A stretch of DNA of 64,000 bases, taken from Mycolicibacterium rhodesiae JS60 (GTDB lineage Bacteria > Actinomycetota > Actinomycetes > Mycobacteriales > Mycobacteriaceae). The notes under the pieces are model-generated. The model had not been told where the DNA came from and did no database searches. It was given only the letters and a program-made list of their open reading frames with translations. The translations under genes and the position numbers were made by a program. Below, in pieces: positions 27,463 through 35,774 of the stretch. The stretch's first letter is position 1. Every line of letters starts with the position of its first letter. The stretch lies in contig AGIQ01000001.1 in assembly GCA_000230935.2 (NCBI GenBank), positions 310,001-374,000 on the forward strand, written 5' to 3'.

Positions 27463-27468
27463 TAGAGT
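27463..27468 (+). promoter_or_regulatory. -10 element of purS (TAGAGT)
   Basis: TAGAGT lies 37 bases before the purS start and would give a leader of about 30 bases that contains the AGGAG ribosome site. Confidence 0.45.
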
Positions 27469-27505
27469 TACACCGCAACATTCCCCGACGTCAGCAGGAG
27501 TGCCT

Positions 27506-27745
27506 GTGGCCCGTGTGGTGGTCAACGTGATGCCCAAAGCCGAGATTCTCGACCCCCAGGGTCAGGCGATCGTCGGTGCATTGGGCCGGCTGGGTCACGC
27601 CGGCATCTCAGATGTCCGGCAGGGCAAGCGATTCGAACTGGAAGTCGACGATTCGATCAGTGACGAAGCGCTCGCCGAGATCGCCGAGTCGCTGCTGGCC
27701 AACACCGTCATCGAGGACTGGTCAGTTACCCGGGAGTCGTCGTGA
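27506..27745 (+). CDS. purS: FGAM synthase small subunit PurS
   Basis: 79 residues. The start at GTG 27506 is preferred to GTG 27500 because AGGAG is then 6 bases away and the protein begins with the conserved [18 protein letters not shown]. The sequence [11 protein letters not shown] is also a PurS hallmark. PurS bridges PurQ and PurL in the FGAM synthase complex that converts FGAR to FGAM. Its stop overlaps the purQ start (GTGA). Confidence 0.95.
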   Translation: MARVVVNVMPKAEILDPQGQAIVGALGRLGHAGISDVRQGKRFELEVDDSISDEALAEIAESLLANTVIEDWSVTRESS

Positions 27746-28413
27746 GCGCACGGATCGGGGTCATCACTTTCCCGGGAACGCTCGACGACATCGATGCCGC
27801 CCGCGCGGTGCGGCTGGCCGGTGCGGAAGCCGTCAGCCTGTGGCACGGTGATGCCGACCTCAAGGGCGTCGACGCCGTCGTCGTGCCGGGCGGTTTCTCC
27901 TACGGGGACTACCTGCGCTGCGGGGCGATCGCCAAGTTCGCGCCTGTCATGGGCGAGGTCGTCGCCGCCGCGAACGGCGGTATGCCGGTGCTGGGCATCT
28001 GCAACGGATTCCAGGTGCTGTGCGAGGCGGGGCTGCTGCCCGGGGCGCTGACCCGCAACGCCGGCCTGCACTTCATCTGCCGCGACGTGTGGCTGACGGT
28101 CGACTCGATCACCAGCGCGTGGACGTCACGCTACGAGTCCGGCGCCGAACTGCTGGTGCCGCTGAAGTCCGGTGAGGGCCGCTACGTGGCCAGCGAGGCC
28201 GTGCTCGACGAGCTCGAGGGCGAGGGTCGGGTGGTCTTCCGCTACGCCGACAATCCCAACGGCTCGATGCGCGACATCGCCGGCGTCAGCTCCGCCAACG
28301 GCCGGGTCGTCGGGCTCATGCCGCACCCCGAGCACGCCACCGAGGCGCTGACCGGCCCGTCCGACGACGGACTCGGCCTGTTCTACTCCGCGCTGGACAG
28401 TGTTTTGATTTAG
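27742..28413 (+). CDS. purQ: FGAM synthase glutaminase subunit PurQ
   Basis: 223 residues of a class I glutamine amidotransferase. The nucleophile is the Cys in [14 protein letters not shown], with His and Glu in [22 protein letters not shown] is the PurQ-specific stretch. It supplies ammonia to PurL. It is coupled to purS, while purL is 7 kb away at 35775. The stop codon TAG touches a 14-bp sequence that is repeated in inverted orientation beyond the insertion sequence downstream. Confidence 0.97.
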   Translation: MSARIGVITFPGTLDDIDAARAVRLAGAEAVSLWHGDADLKGVDAVVVPGGFSYGDYLRCGAIAKFAPVMGEVVAAANGGMPVLGICNGFQVLCEAGLLPGALTRNAGLHFICRDVWLTVDSITSAWTSRYESGAELLVPLKSGEGRYVASEAVLDELEGEGRVVFRYADNPNGSMRDIAGVSSANGRVVGLMPHPEHATEALTGPSDDGLGLFYSALDSVLI

Positions 28414-28494
28414 CGATTTCGGCGCGTAAACCGCCGCTGACCCTCTTTGCCAGGCTGGTTGTGAGTCAATTAGCAGCCAGTTTTGGGAGGGTGT

Positions 28495-28929
28495 GTGTCG
28501 ATCACTGCGGGGTTCAGTCCGGCCGAGATTCGTGAGCTTGTCGTTGAGTATCAGTTGGTGCCGCACGGGCAGAAGGGGCCGTGGCTTGCTGCGCAGGGGA
28601 TCTCGAACCGGCAGTTCAGACGGTGGCAAGCCGCGGTGTTCGACGGTGATCTCGACCTGGGCCTGATTCCGCGAGAGGGTGTCGGTATGACAGTTCCCCC
28701 GGCCAAACGCAGAGCGATGGCCAAAGCCGAGGAGGCCCAGCAGCGGCGCGATGAGGCCGAACTGGCTCGGCTACGAGCGCGGGTGCGCCAGCTGGAGGCC
28801 ACGAATGAGGCGTTGGGAAAAGCTATCGGGCTCTTGCACGAGCTGAACGTGCCCGGGCCCGACACCGCCCCGACGATCACCGATCTCGACGATTCCTCGA
28901 CCGCGAAAACGGACTCGTCACCGAGCTGA
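28495..28929 (+). CDS. IS3-family transposase OrfA
   Basis: 144 residues from GTG 28495, with GGGAGG just upstream. The N-terminal half is a helix-turn-helix (about residues 5-45, with GPWLAAQGISNRQFRRWQ). The C-terminal half is a leucine-zipper-like coiled coil (EAELARLRARVRQLEATNEAL) as in other OrfA proteins. An A-AAA-G run at 28818-28822 is a candidate -1 slippage site into the OrfB frame, which is open from 28809. Confidence 0.85.
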   Translation: MSITAGFSPAEIRELVVEYQLVPHGQKGPWLAAQGISNRQFRRWQAAVFDGDLDLGLIPREGVGMTVPPAKRRAMAKAEEAQQRRDEAELARLRARVRQLEATNEALGKAIGLLHELNVPGPDTAPTITDLDDSSTAKTDSSPS

Positions 28930-28958
28930 CCGCCGCGATCGGATCGCAGCGCCGCGCG

Positions 28959-29930
28959 TTGGCAATGATCGCGTTGTCACGCTCGAGCTGGCACTACCGG
29001 TGGCATCCGCGGACGCGGGTGGCTGATCCGTTGCCGCAAAAGGATCGGGCCTACCCCTCGCGCATCCACGCTGCTGAGCGGGCGGTCATCCAAGCCAAGA
29101 TCATCGCCGGCTGGCGGGCCGGGGGATCGGTCGACCAGTCGTTCGCCACGGCCTGGGATGACGGTGTGCTGCTGGCCTCGCGCCGGTCGTGGTGGCGCAT
29201 CGCTGCGGCGATCGAGGATCAAAGTGTCCGTCCAATCGCTCCGACGCGCGCCAAGAACAAGGCGCCCCGTGCGGCACCGGTGCTCAAAGCAACCGCACCA
29301 CAACAGATCTGGAGTTGGGACATCACCGACCTACGTACCCCGTGGCGAGGTGTGGCCTACAAGGCCTACTCGATCATCGACATCTACTCCCGCAAGATCG
29401 TGGGTTGGCGCGTCGAGGAACGCGAATGCGACGAGCTGGGCGTCGACATGTTCACCACGGCGATCGCCACTTACGGCCCACCGGCGGTGGTGCACGCCGA
29501 TTCCGGGCCGGCGATGCGCTCCACCGACCTCAAGGACCTGCTCGCCGACCTCGGGATCGGTCAGACCCACAACCGGCCCCACGTCAGCAATGACAACCCG
29601 TTCTCCGAATCAGAGTTCCGCACCATGAAATACCGGCCCAACTACCCTGGCGTCTTCGACGACCTGCAGGCAGCACGGAACTGGGTCAGCACCTACGTCT
29701 CCTGGTACAACACCCACCACCGCCACAGCGGCATCGCCTTATTCACCCCCGACGAGGTCCACAACGGAACATGGACACAGCAGTGGCACCACCGCGACCA
29801 GGTTCTACAGGCCTACTACGACACCCACCCCGAACGATTCCGCACACGCCCACACACCAAAAAACCCAGCCCCGTAGTCGGCATCAACCTCCCCACCGAA
29901 AACGACACCGACCGACTCCACGCAGCTTGA
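28959..29930 (+). CDS. IS3-family transposase OrfB (DDE integrase)
   Basis: At least 323 residues; the frame is open back to 28809 and encodes FLDRENGLVTEL before any usual start codon, so expression by -1 frameshift from OrfA is likely. The DDE catalytic triad is visible: Asp in WSWDITDL (about 121), Asp in VVHADSGP (about 181) and Glu in DNPFSESEF (about 217). The rve-type core is followed by WYNTHHRHSGI, typical of IS3 members. It appears intact and possibly active. Confidence 0.88.
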   Translation: MAMIALSRSSWHYRWHPRTRVADPLPQKDRAYPSRIHAAERAVIQAKIIAGWRAGGSVDQSFATAWDDGVLLASRRSWWRIAAAIEDQSVRPIAPTRAKNKAPRAAPVLKATAPQQIWSWDITDLRTPWRGVAYKAYSIIDIYSRKIVGWRVEERECDELGVDMFTTAIATYGPPAVVHADSGPAMRSTDLKDLLADLGIGQTHNRPHVSNDNPFSESEFRTMKYRPNYPGVFDDLQAARNWVSTYVSWYNTHHRHSGIALFTPDEVHNGTWTQQWHHRDQVLQAYYDTHPERFRTRPHTKKPSPVVGINLPTENDTDRLHAA

Positions 29931-29972
29931 CAACGCCCGTGAGCGAACGAAAGCGCGCCGAAATCGCGGGCG

Positions 29973-30770
29973 CTAGGTCGTCAGGGCGACCGACGCCTCG
30001 GCGGTGTAGCAGAGGAACGTCAGCGTCTCCTGCAGGTACAGCTGCACGGTGTCGGCATCATGGCTCAGATAGCCGATCGCGACGTCAGTGCCGAGTTGCA
30101 GATCGAAATCCCCGCCGCGAGTGCTCAGCAGGAACGCGCCGTCAATGGCGGGCGCCCAGATGATCTCGCCGTCGACCAGCCGATTGAGGTGCTCGCGGAT
30201 CGGATAGCCGTGCTCGGTGGTCTCGCTGACCTTCGTGTAGGCGTCGGCGGACAACAACACCGAGTAGGGCCCGTCCACACCGGCCAGCCGCAGCTCGGAG
30301 AGTGCCTGGGCGAAGACGTCGGGATATTCGCGGGGATCCTCGGGCAGCGCCAGCGCCGGATTGGAGCTGCAACTGCGGATTCCGTCGATCGAGGCCGCCG
30401 AGTAGCCCTCGAAGATCGCGCGGTCCTCGATGAACGCCAGCTTCTTGGCGGCATCCTTGACCGGATCCCAGTCGGAATCCTGCGCACCGCGCTCCACATC
30501 GTCGATTGCGGTGCGCGACAACGTGAACGGCACCCGCAGCCGCACCAGCGGCTTGGACTCTCGAAGGTGAGCCACCACGCCCTCGGCGGGCGCGGGCACG
30601 TCACGCAGGTGACCGGTGCTGATCGCCGCCGTCACCGGGCCGCCCGGCTCGCTGACGTCGACGACGCGACGGCCGGCGATGTGCCGCTTGAACGTCCGGG
30701 TCGCCTCCAATTCGATTTCGCTCCAAGCAGATTCGGTGATCGGAGCAAGCTCGCGGTAGAGGTTGTTCAT
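29973..30770 (-). CDS. Encapsulin shell protein (Cfp29-like)
   Basis: 265 residues, the usual length of a type 1 encapsulin (HK97 fold). It starts [16 protein letters not shown], the conserved shell N-terminus, and includes GRRVVDVSEPGG, EDRAIFEGY and the C-terminal LGTDVAIGYLSHDADTVQLYLQE. The start codon overlaps the Dyp peroxidase stop (TGATG), so shell and cargo are translationally coupled. It corresponds to Rv0798c/Cfp29. The protein self-assembles into a nanocompartment in the cytoplasm. Confidence 0.96.
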   Translation of the reverse strand: MNNLYRELAPITESAWSEIELEATRTFKRHIAGRRVVDVSEPGGPVTAAISTGHLRDVPAPAEGVVAHLRESKPLVRLRVPFTLSRTAIDDVERGAQDSDWDPVKDAAKKLAFIEDRAIFEGYSAASIDGIRSCSSNPALALPEDPREYPDVFAQALSELRLAGVDGPYSVLLSADAYTKVSETTEHGYPIREHLNRLVDGEIIWAPAIDGAFLLSTRGGDFDLQLGTDVAIGYLSHDADTVQLYLQETLTFLCYTAEASVALTT

Positions 30771-31792
30771 CAGGACTGTCCTTTCAGGCTGCCGATCGCC
30801 AATGAGCCGTCGGAGGTGGGGGCAGGTGCCGGGGGAGCCGCCACGGTCTCGCCGAAGCCCGGCCTCGGCGGCGGATTGTTCAGGAAATCGACGATGGGAG
30901 TGAAGAACATCGAGCCGGTCAGCGCGGTGGAGAAATCCAGGATGCGGTCGGTATTGCCCGGCGGATCGCCGAGGAACATGTTCTCCAGCATCTTCTCGGT
31001 CACCTCGGGTGAGCGCGAGTAGCCGATGTAGTACGTGCCGTATTCGCCCGCGCCGACCTCCCCGAACGGCATGTTGGCCCGTACGATCTTGAGCTCGTTG
31101 CCGTCGGCGTCCTCGATCACGTTCAACGCGATGTGGGAGTTGGACGGTTTCACATCGTCGGCCATCTCGATGTCCTCGAGCTTGCTGCGGCCGATCACGT
31201 TCTCCTGCTCGGTGACCGACAACGAATCCCACGACGTCATGTCGTGCACGTACTTCTGCACGTGGACATAGCAGCCGCCGGCGAAATCCGGGTCCTCGTC
31301 ACCGATCTCGGTGGCGTTCACCGCTTGCGGGCCGTCCGGATTCTCGGTGCCGTCGACGAATCCGAGCAGGTCTCGGTTGTCGAAGAACTTGAACCCGTGC
31401 ACCTCGTCGACGATCGTGATCGCCCCGTTCATCGCCTTGAGCACCCGGCCGGCCAGTTCGAAACAGACGTCGAGTGTCTCGGCGCGGATGTGGAACAGCA
31501 GGTCACCCGGTGTCGACGGGGCGTGGTGACGGGAGCCGTGCAGCTCGACGAAGGGGTGCAGATCCGCCGGCCGCGGCCCGGCGAACAGCCGGTCCCACGC
31601 GTCGGATCCGATCGAGGTCACCATCGACAGGTTCTTGGTCGGGTCGCGGAATCCGATCGCGCGGACCAGGCCGCCCAGATCCGGTAGCGCGTCGTGTACC
31701 GCGGCCTCGCCACCCTCGTTGATCGTGGCCACCAGAAAGATCGCGGCGGGCGTCAGGGGAGCCAGTACCGGTTGAGGTAGCGGGGAGGGCAC
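30770..31792 (-). CDS. Dye-decolourising peroxidase, encapsulin cargo
   Basis: 340 residues. The Dyp signature [11 protein letters not shown] is at about residue 143 and a conserved distal Arg/His region follows (proximal haem His in SHIALN). The last 13 residues, [13 protein letters not shown], form a canonical encapsulin targeting peptide after a Pro/Ala-rich linker. It is upstream of and coupled to the encapsulin gene. The haem peroxidase is expected to be packed inside the shell for oxidative stress defence. GTG start at 31792. Confidence 0.96.
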   Translation of the reverse strand: MPSPLPQPVLAPLTPAAIFLVATINEGGEAAVHDALPDLGGLVRAIGFRDPTKNLSMVTSIGSDAWDRLFAGPRPADLHPFVELHGSRHHAPSTPGDLLFHIRAETLDVCFELAGRVLKAMNGAITIVDEVHGFKFFDNRDLLGFVDGTENPDGPQAVNATEIGDEDPDFAGGCYVHVQKYVHDMTSWDSLSVTEQENVIGRSKLEDIEMADDVKPSNSHIALNVIEDADGNELKIVRANMPFGEVGAGEYGTYYIGYSRSPEVTEKMLENMFLGDPPGNTDRILDFSTALTGSMFFTPIVDFLNNPPPRPGFGETVAAPPAPAPTSDGSLAIGSLKGQS

Positions 31793-31834
31793 CAGCTGAC
31801 CCTAACGAAGATGATGTCGGCGATGATGGTGAAC

Positions 31835-33109
31835 ATGTCCACAGGTGCCAGTGCGCACGGGTTGTGCGAGTTCGTCGACGCGTCGCCGTCACCGTTCCAC
31901 GTCTGCCACACGGTCGCCCGGCGGCTGACGGCCGCCGGGTACACCGAGCTGACCGAGACCGACCGATGGCCGGACGGCAGCGGCAGCTACTTCACGGTGC
32001 GGGCCGGATCGCTGGTGGCCTGGAACGCGGCTGCCGGCGCCGACAAGCCGTTCCGCATCATCGGTGGCCACACCGACAGCCCCAACCTGCGCGTCAAGCA
32101 GCATCCCGATCGCGTGGTGGCCGGCTGGCAGGTCGTCGCGCTCGAGCCCTACGGCGGGGCGTGGCTCAACTCCTGGTTGGACCGCGACCTCGGGATCAGC
32201 GGCCGGCTCTCGGTGCGTGACCCTGGCGCCGACGGCGGGGTGTCGCACCGGCTGGTCCGCATCGACGACCCGATCCTGCGGGTGCCGCAGCTGGCCATCC
32301 ATCTCGCCGAGGACCGGGCGGCGGTCAAGCTCGATCCGCAGCGCCACGTCAACGCGGTGTGGGGGCTGGGCGGCGAAACCCGGTCGTTCCTCGGCTACGC
32401 CGCCGAATGGGCCGGGGTGCGGCCCGCCGACCTGCTCTCCGCCGATCTGATGACCCACGATCTGACCCCGTCGACACTCCTCGGAGTCGACGATGAGTTC
32501 GTCAGCGCACCCCGGCTGGACAACCAGGGCACCTGCTATGCCGGACTGGAGGCCTTCCTGGCCGCCGAGCCGCGTGGCTACCTGCCGGTGCTCGCGTTGT
32601 TCGACCATGAGGAAGTCGGTTCGACCTCCGATCACGGCGCGCAGTCCGATCTGTTGCTGACGACGCTGGAGCGCATCGTGCTGGCCGCCGGGGGAGACCG
32701 TGAAGATTTCCTGCGTCGGCTGACCGCGTCGATGGTGGCCTCCGGCGATATGGCCCATGCGACGCATCCCAACTATCCCGACCGCCACGAACCGGGGCAC
32801 CTGATCGCGGTCAACGGCGGCCCGGTGCTCAAGGTGCAGCCGAACCTGCGCTACGCCACCGACGGCCGGACCGCGGCCGCGTTCGAGCTGGCCTGCCGCC
32901 AGGCCGGTGTGCCGCTGCAGCGCTACGAGCACCGTGCCGATCTGCCGTGCGGCTCGACCATCGGGCCGATGACCTCGGCGCGCACCGGAATCCCCACTGT
33001 GGACGTCGGCGCGGCCCAGCTGGCCATGCACTCCGCGCGGGAGCTGATGGGGGCGGCCGATGTCGCCGCGTATTCGGCTGCGCTACAGGCCTTTCTGTCA
33101 CCTGCCTAA
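31835..33109 (+). CDS. pepC: M18-family aminopeptidase
   Basis: 424 residues from ATG 31835, which puts [17 protein letters not shown] at the N-terminus as in Rv0800; an in-frame ATG at 31811 is the alternative. Metal-binding and catalytic regions are visible: [41 protein letters not shown], and [17 protein letters not shown]. It is a Zn-dependent cytoplasmic aminopeptidase, normally a large homo-oligomer. It is divergent from the Dyp/encapsulin operon. Confidence 0.93.
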   Translation: MSTGASAHGLCEFVDASPSPFHVCHTVARRLTAAGYTELTETDRWPDGSGSYFTVRAGSLVAWNAAAGADKPFRIIGGHTDSPNLRVKQHPDRVVAGWQVVALEPYGGAWLNSWLDRDLGISGRLSVRDPGADGGVSHRLVRIDDPILRVPQLAIHLAEDRAAVKLDPQRHVNAVWGLGGETRSFLGYAAEWAGVRPADLLSADLMTHDLTPSTLLGVDDEFVSAPRLDNQGTCYAGLEAFLAAEPRGYLPVLALFDHEEVGSTSDHGAQSDLLLTTLERIVLAAGGDREDFLRRLTASMVASGDMAHATHPNYPDRHEPGHLIAVNGGPVLKVQPNLRYATDGRTAAAFELACRQAGVPLQRYEHRADLPCGSTIGPMTSARTGIPTVDVGAAQLAMHSARELMGAADVAAYSAALQAFLSPA

Positions 33110-33178
33110 ACGGCCGTGTTCATCGGCTAGACGGTTTCTGGACGGCCAGGAAACGTCGGCGCCGCCTATCATCCGCCG

Positions 33179-34474
33179 GTGCCGACGATCGCGTTGCCGC
33201 CCGCCCCGCCGATCCCGCGTGCCCTGCAAGCCGCGATAGCGGTGGCCGACCGCCGGACCGCCCTGCACATGGTGCGGCGGCGCTACGGCTCGGCCTTCAC
33301 CCTCAACCTGCCCATCTTCGGGCGGGTCGTGGTGCTCAGCGACCCCGGCCAGATCCGGGCGCTGTTCACGGCCGGCGCTGACGTCGCCGACACCACCGAC
33401 GCCAACCTCGGCCGGGTCATGGGCCCCAATTCGATGTTCGCGCTGGCGGGGTCGCGTCATCGCGCGCACCGCAAGCTGCTGACACCCCCGTTCAACGGGC
33501 GGCGGCTGGGAGCGTACGAAGCCATCGTCGAGCGCGAAGCCGTCGCCGAATTCGGCACCTGGCCCCAGGAGCGCAGATTCGCGGCGCTGCCCGCGATGAT
33601 GCGCATCACGCTGAACGTCATCCTGCGCGCGGTGTTCGGGGCCGACGGCGCGGAGTTCGATCGCCTGCGCGAAATGCTGCCACCGGCCATCCAACTCGGC
33701 TCAAGGCTCTCGCTCATCCCTGTGCCGCAATGGGATTGGGGACGATGGAGTCCCTGGGGCCGTTTCGGTATCTACCGCCGCGAGTACGACGAGATCGTCG
33801 GCCGGCTGATCGACAGGGCGCTGGCCGATCCCGATCTGCAAACCCGCAACGACGTGTTGGCCCTGATGCTGGGCAGCCGTTACGAAGACGGCTCACCGAT
33901 GAGCCGCGCCGAGATCGCCGACGAGCTGATCACCCTGCTCGCCGCCGGCCACGAGACCACGGCCACCACGCTGGCGTGGGCAGTCGAGCGCCTGTCGCGT
34001 CACCCGGTGTTGTTGGCGCGCCTGGTGGAGGACCTCGACAACGGATCCGATGCGCTACTGAACGCCACCATCCTCGAGGTCCAGCGCACCCGTCCGGTCA
34101 TTGACGTGACGTTCCGGCAGGTCACCGCGCGCGCATTGACGCTGGGTCCCTGGACGATTCCGCAGGGGCTGACGATCGTGGCCAGCATCGGGCTCCTGCA
34201 CGCCGACGAAGCCGTCTTCTCCGACGCCGGCCGATTCGATCCCGACCGGTTCTTGTCCCGGTCCCCGGATCCGTCCGAATGGATTCCCTACGGCGGCGGC
34301 ATCCGCCGCTGCATCGGGGCCGCGTTCGCGAACATGGAGATGCGCGTCGTGCTGCGAACGCTGTTGCGCGACCACACGATCATCCCGTCGAGTGCGCGAG
34401 GTGAACAGCAAATGTCCCGGGGCGTGGCCATCGCTCCGGCCAAGGGCGCCCTGGTCGCCGTCAGCGCACGATGA
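33179..34474 (+). CDS. Cytochrome P450, CYP138-like
   Basis: 431 residues from GTG 33179. The I-helix AAGHETTATT, K-helix EVQRTRP and haem loop PYGGGIRRCIGAAFANMEM (Cys 378) are intact. The LPPAPPIP start, the FALAGSRHRAHRKLLTPPFNGRRLGAYE stretch and LPAMMRITLNVILRAVFG closely resemble mycobacterial CYP138 as I recall it. The substrate is unknown. It stands alone between the aminopeptidase and an antiporter gene. Confidence 0.9.
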   Translation: MPTIALPPAPPIPRALQAAIAVADRRTALHMVRRRYGSAFTLNLPIFGRVVVLSDPGQIRALFTAGADVADTTDANLGRVMGPNSMFALAGSRHRAHRKLLTPPFNGRRLGAYEAIVEREAVAEFGTWPQERRFAALPAMMRITLNVILRAVFGADGAEFDRLREMLPPAIQLGSRLSLIPVPQWDWGRWSPWGRFGIYRREYDEIVGRLIDRALADPDLQTRNDVLALMLGSRYEDGSPMSRAEIADELITLLAAGHETTATTLAWAVERLSRHPVLLARLVEDLDNGSDALLNATILEVQRTRPVIDVTFRQVTARALTLGPWTIPQGLTIVASIGLLHADEAVFSDAGRFDPDRFLSRSPDPSEWIPYGGGIRRCIGAAFANMEMRVVLRTLLRDHTIIPSSARGEQQMSRGVAIAPAKGALVAVSAR

Positions 34475-34535
34475 GCCGGCCGACACGGCTGCCCGGGCGC
34501 GCGTCGAGCGCGTGGCTGGGGAATGATGCCTAGCT

Positions 34536-35765
34536 GTGGTGCAGTCGCTGATCGCACTCTCGGTGGTGCTGACGATCTGGTCGCTACTCGCCCGGCCGAT
34601 GCAGCGGGGCCGGATCACCGCCCCGATCCTGCTGGTGGTGGTCGGGGCCGGCATCGAGTACGGCACCTACCATGCCGTGGCCGACACGTTGAATTCCCAG
34701 GTGGCTCAGCATCTTGCGGAGCTGATCCTGGCCGTGCTGGTGTTCGTCGACGCCACCGACGTGCGTGGCGGGCTGCTGGGCCGGGACCCCCGCTCGGCGC
34801 TGCGGCTGCTCGGCATCGCGTTGCCGCTCAGCATCGGGCTGGCATTCGTGCTGGGGTGGGTGTTGCTGCCCGGCATGACCTGGCCGGTGCTGCTCGTCCT
34901 CGCCTGCATCGTGGTGCCCACCGACTTCGCACCGGCATCCCGGATCCTGCGCGATGCACGGATTCCTGAGCGGGTGCGCGAACTGCTCAACGTCGAGGCA
35001 GGCTATAAGGACGGCATCGTCGCGCCCGTGCTCGTCTTCGCGCTGGCCCTGGCGGCCGGGCCGGAAGAACACGAGCCGCCGATGCACGCGTTCACCGAGG
35101 CGATCCCCGAGGTCGGCATCGCGTTGATCGTCGGCCCCCTGGTCGGCGTGCTGCTCGGCAGGCTGGCCAACGCCGCCGACCGCAGGAACCTGATGACCGA
35201 GCAGTCCAAACGGATCATCTACGTGGCCGCACCGCTGCTGTCCTACTCGCTGAGCGTCGGCCTCGGCGGCAACGGCTTCGTGTCGGCGTTCCTGGCCGGG
35301 ATGGCGATCAACTACGTGCGCGAGACGCAGGACAAACACCGCGAACTGGAACTCATCGACGACGTGGCCGTGCTGCTCACCGCGTTCATGTGGTTCACGG
35401 TCGCCGGCATCGGCGTCATCGCCCTGATGTCGGGCGGCGTCACGTGGGGCATCGTCGGTTACACCGTCGTCGCCGTGACCATCGTCCGGCTCATCCCGGT
35501 GTTGTTCGCGCTGCTCGGATCGGACCTGGACTGGCGGGAGCGGCTCCTGGTCGGGTGGCTGGGCCCCAGGGGCACCACCTCGATCGTGTTCGGTCTGCTG
35601 GCATTCAACGTGCTCGATGGCGGTATCGAGAAGCAGGTGTTGTTGATCATGGTGCTGGTGGTGTTGAGCAGTGTGGTGGTCCACGGCCTGTCCGCCTCGG
35701 CGGTCGCCCACGTCTTCGCACGATCGCGCGCGCGACGGCGCCGAACCGCCGAGCTGCGCCACTAG
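34536..35765 (+). CDS. NhaP-type Na+/H+ (cation/proton) antiporter
   Basis: 409 residues with about twelve hydrophobic helices. The CPA1-family features are the conserved ACIVVPTDFAPASRIL (helix with the Thr-Asp pair) and NVEAGYKDGIVAPVLVF, where the EAGYKDG segment is the substitute for the ND-type core. LGPRGTTSIVFGLLAF near 345 is also typical. It resides in the plasma membrane and exchanges protons for cations. It ends 9 bp before purL. Confidence 0.85.
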   Translation: MVQSLIALSVVLTIWSLLARPMQRGRITAPILLVVVGAGIEYGTYHAVADTLNSQVAQHLAELILAVLVFVDATDVRGGLLGRDPRSALRLLGIALPLSIGLAFVLGWVLLPGMTWPVLLVLACIVVPTDFAPASRILRDARIPERVRELLNVEAGYKDGIVAPVLVFALALAAGPEEHEPPMHAFTEAIPEVGIALIVGPLVGVLLGRLANAADRRNLMTEQSKRIIYVAAPLLSYSLSVGLGGNGFVSAFLAGMAINYVRETQDKHRELELIDDVAVLLTAFMWFTVAGIGVIALMSGGVTWGIVGYTVVAVTIVRLIPVLFALLGSDLDWRERLLVGWLGPRGTTSIVFGLLAFNVLDGGIEKQVLLIMVLVVLSSVVVHGLSASAVAHVFARSRARRRRTAELRH

Positions 35766-35768
35766 ACT
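35763..35768 (+). promoter_or_regulatory. -10 element of purL (TAGACT)
   Basis: TAGACT lies exactly at -12 to -7 relative to the GTG of purL, the signature of a leaderless transcript that starts at the first base of the start codon. It overlaps the stop codon of the antiporter gene. Confidence 0.6.
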
Positions 35769-35774
35769 GTCCTC

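Larger units (their letters stand above)
28413..29967 (+). mobile_element. IS3-family insertion sequence between purQ and encapsulin
   Basis: The element carries two consecutive transposase frames. A perfect 14-bp inverted repeat (GCGATTTCGGCGCG) flanks it at 28413-28426 and 29954-29967. Further in, 23 bases at each end align without gaps at 16 positions (around 28434-28456 and its mirror), which could be the true terminal repeats. No clear target duplication was found, so the exact ends are uncertain. The 14-bp repeats could instead be the two halves of a terminator shared by purQ and the encapsulin gene, split by the insertion. Confidence 0.8.
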
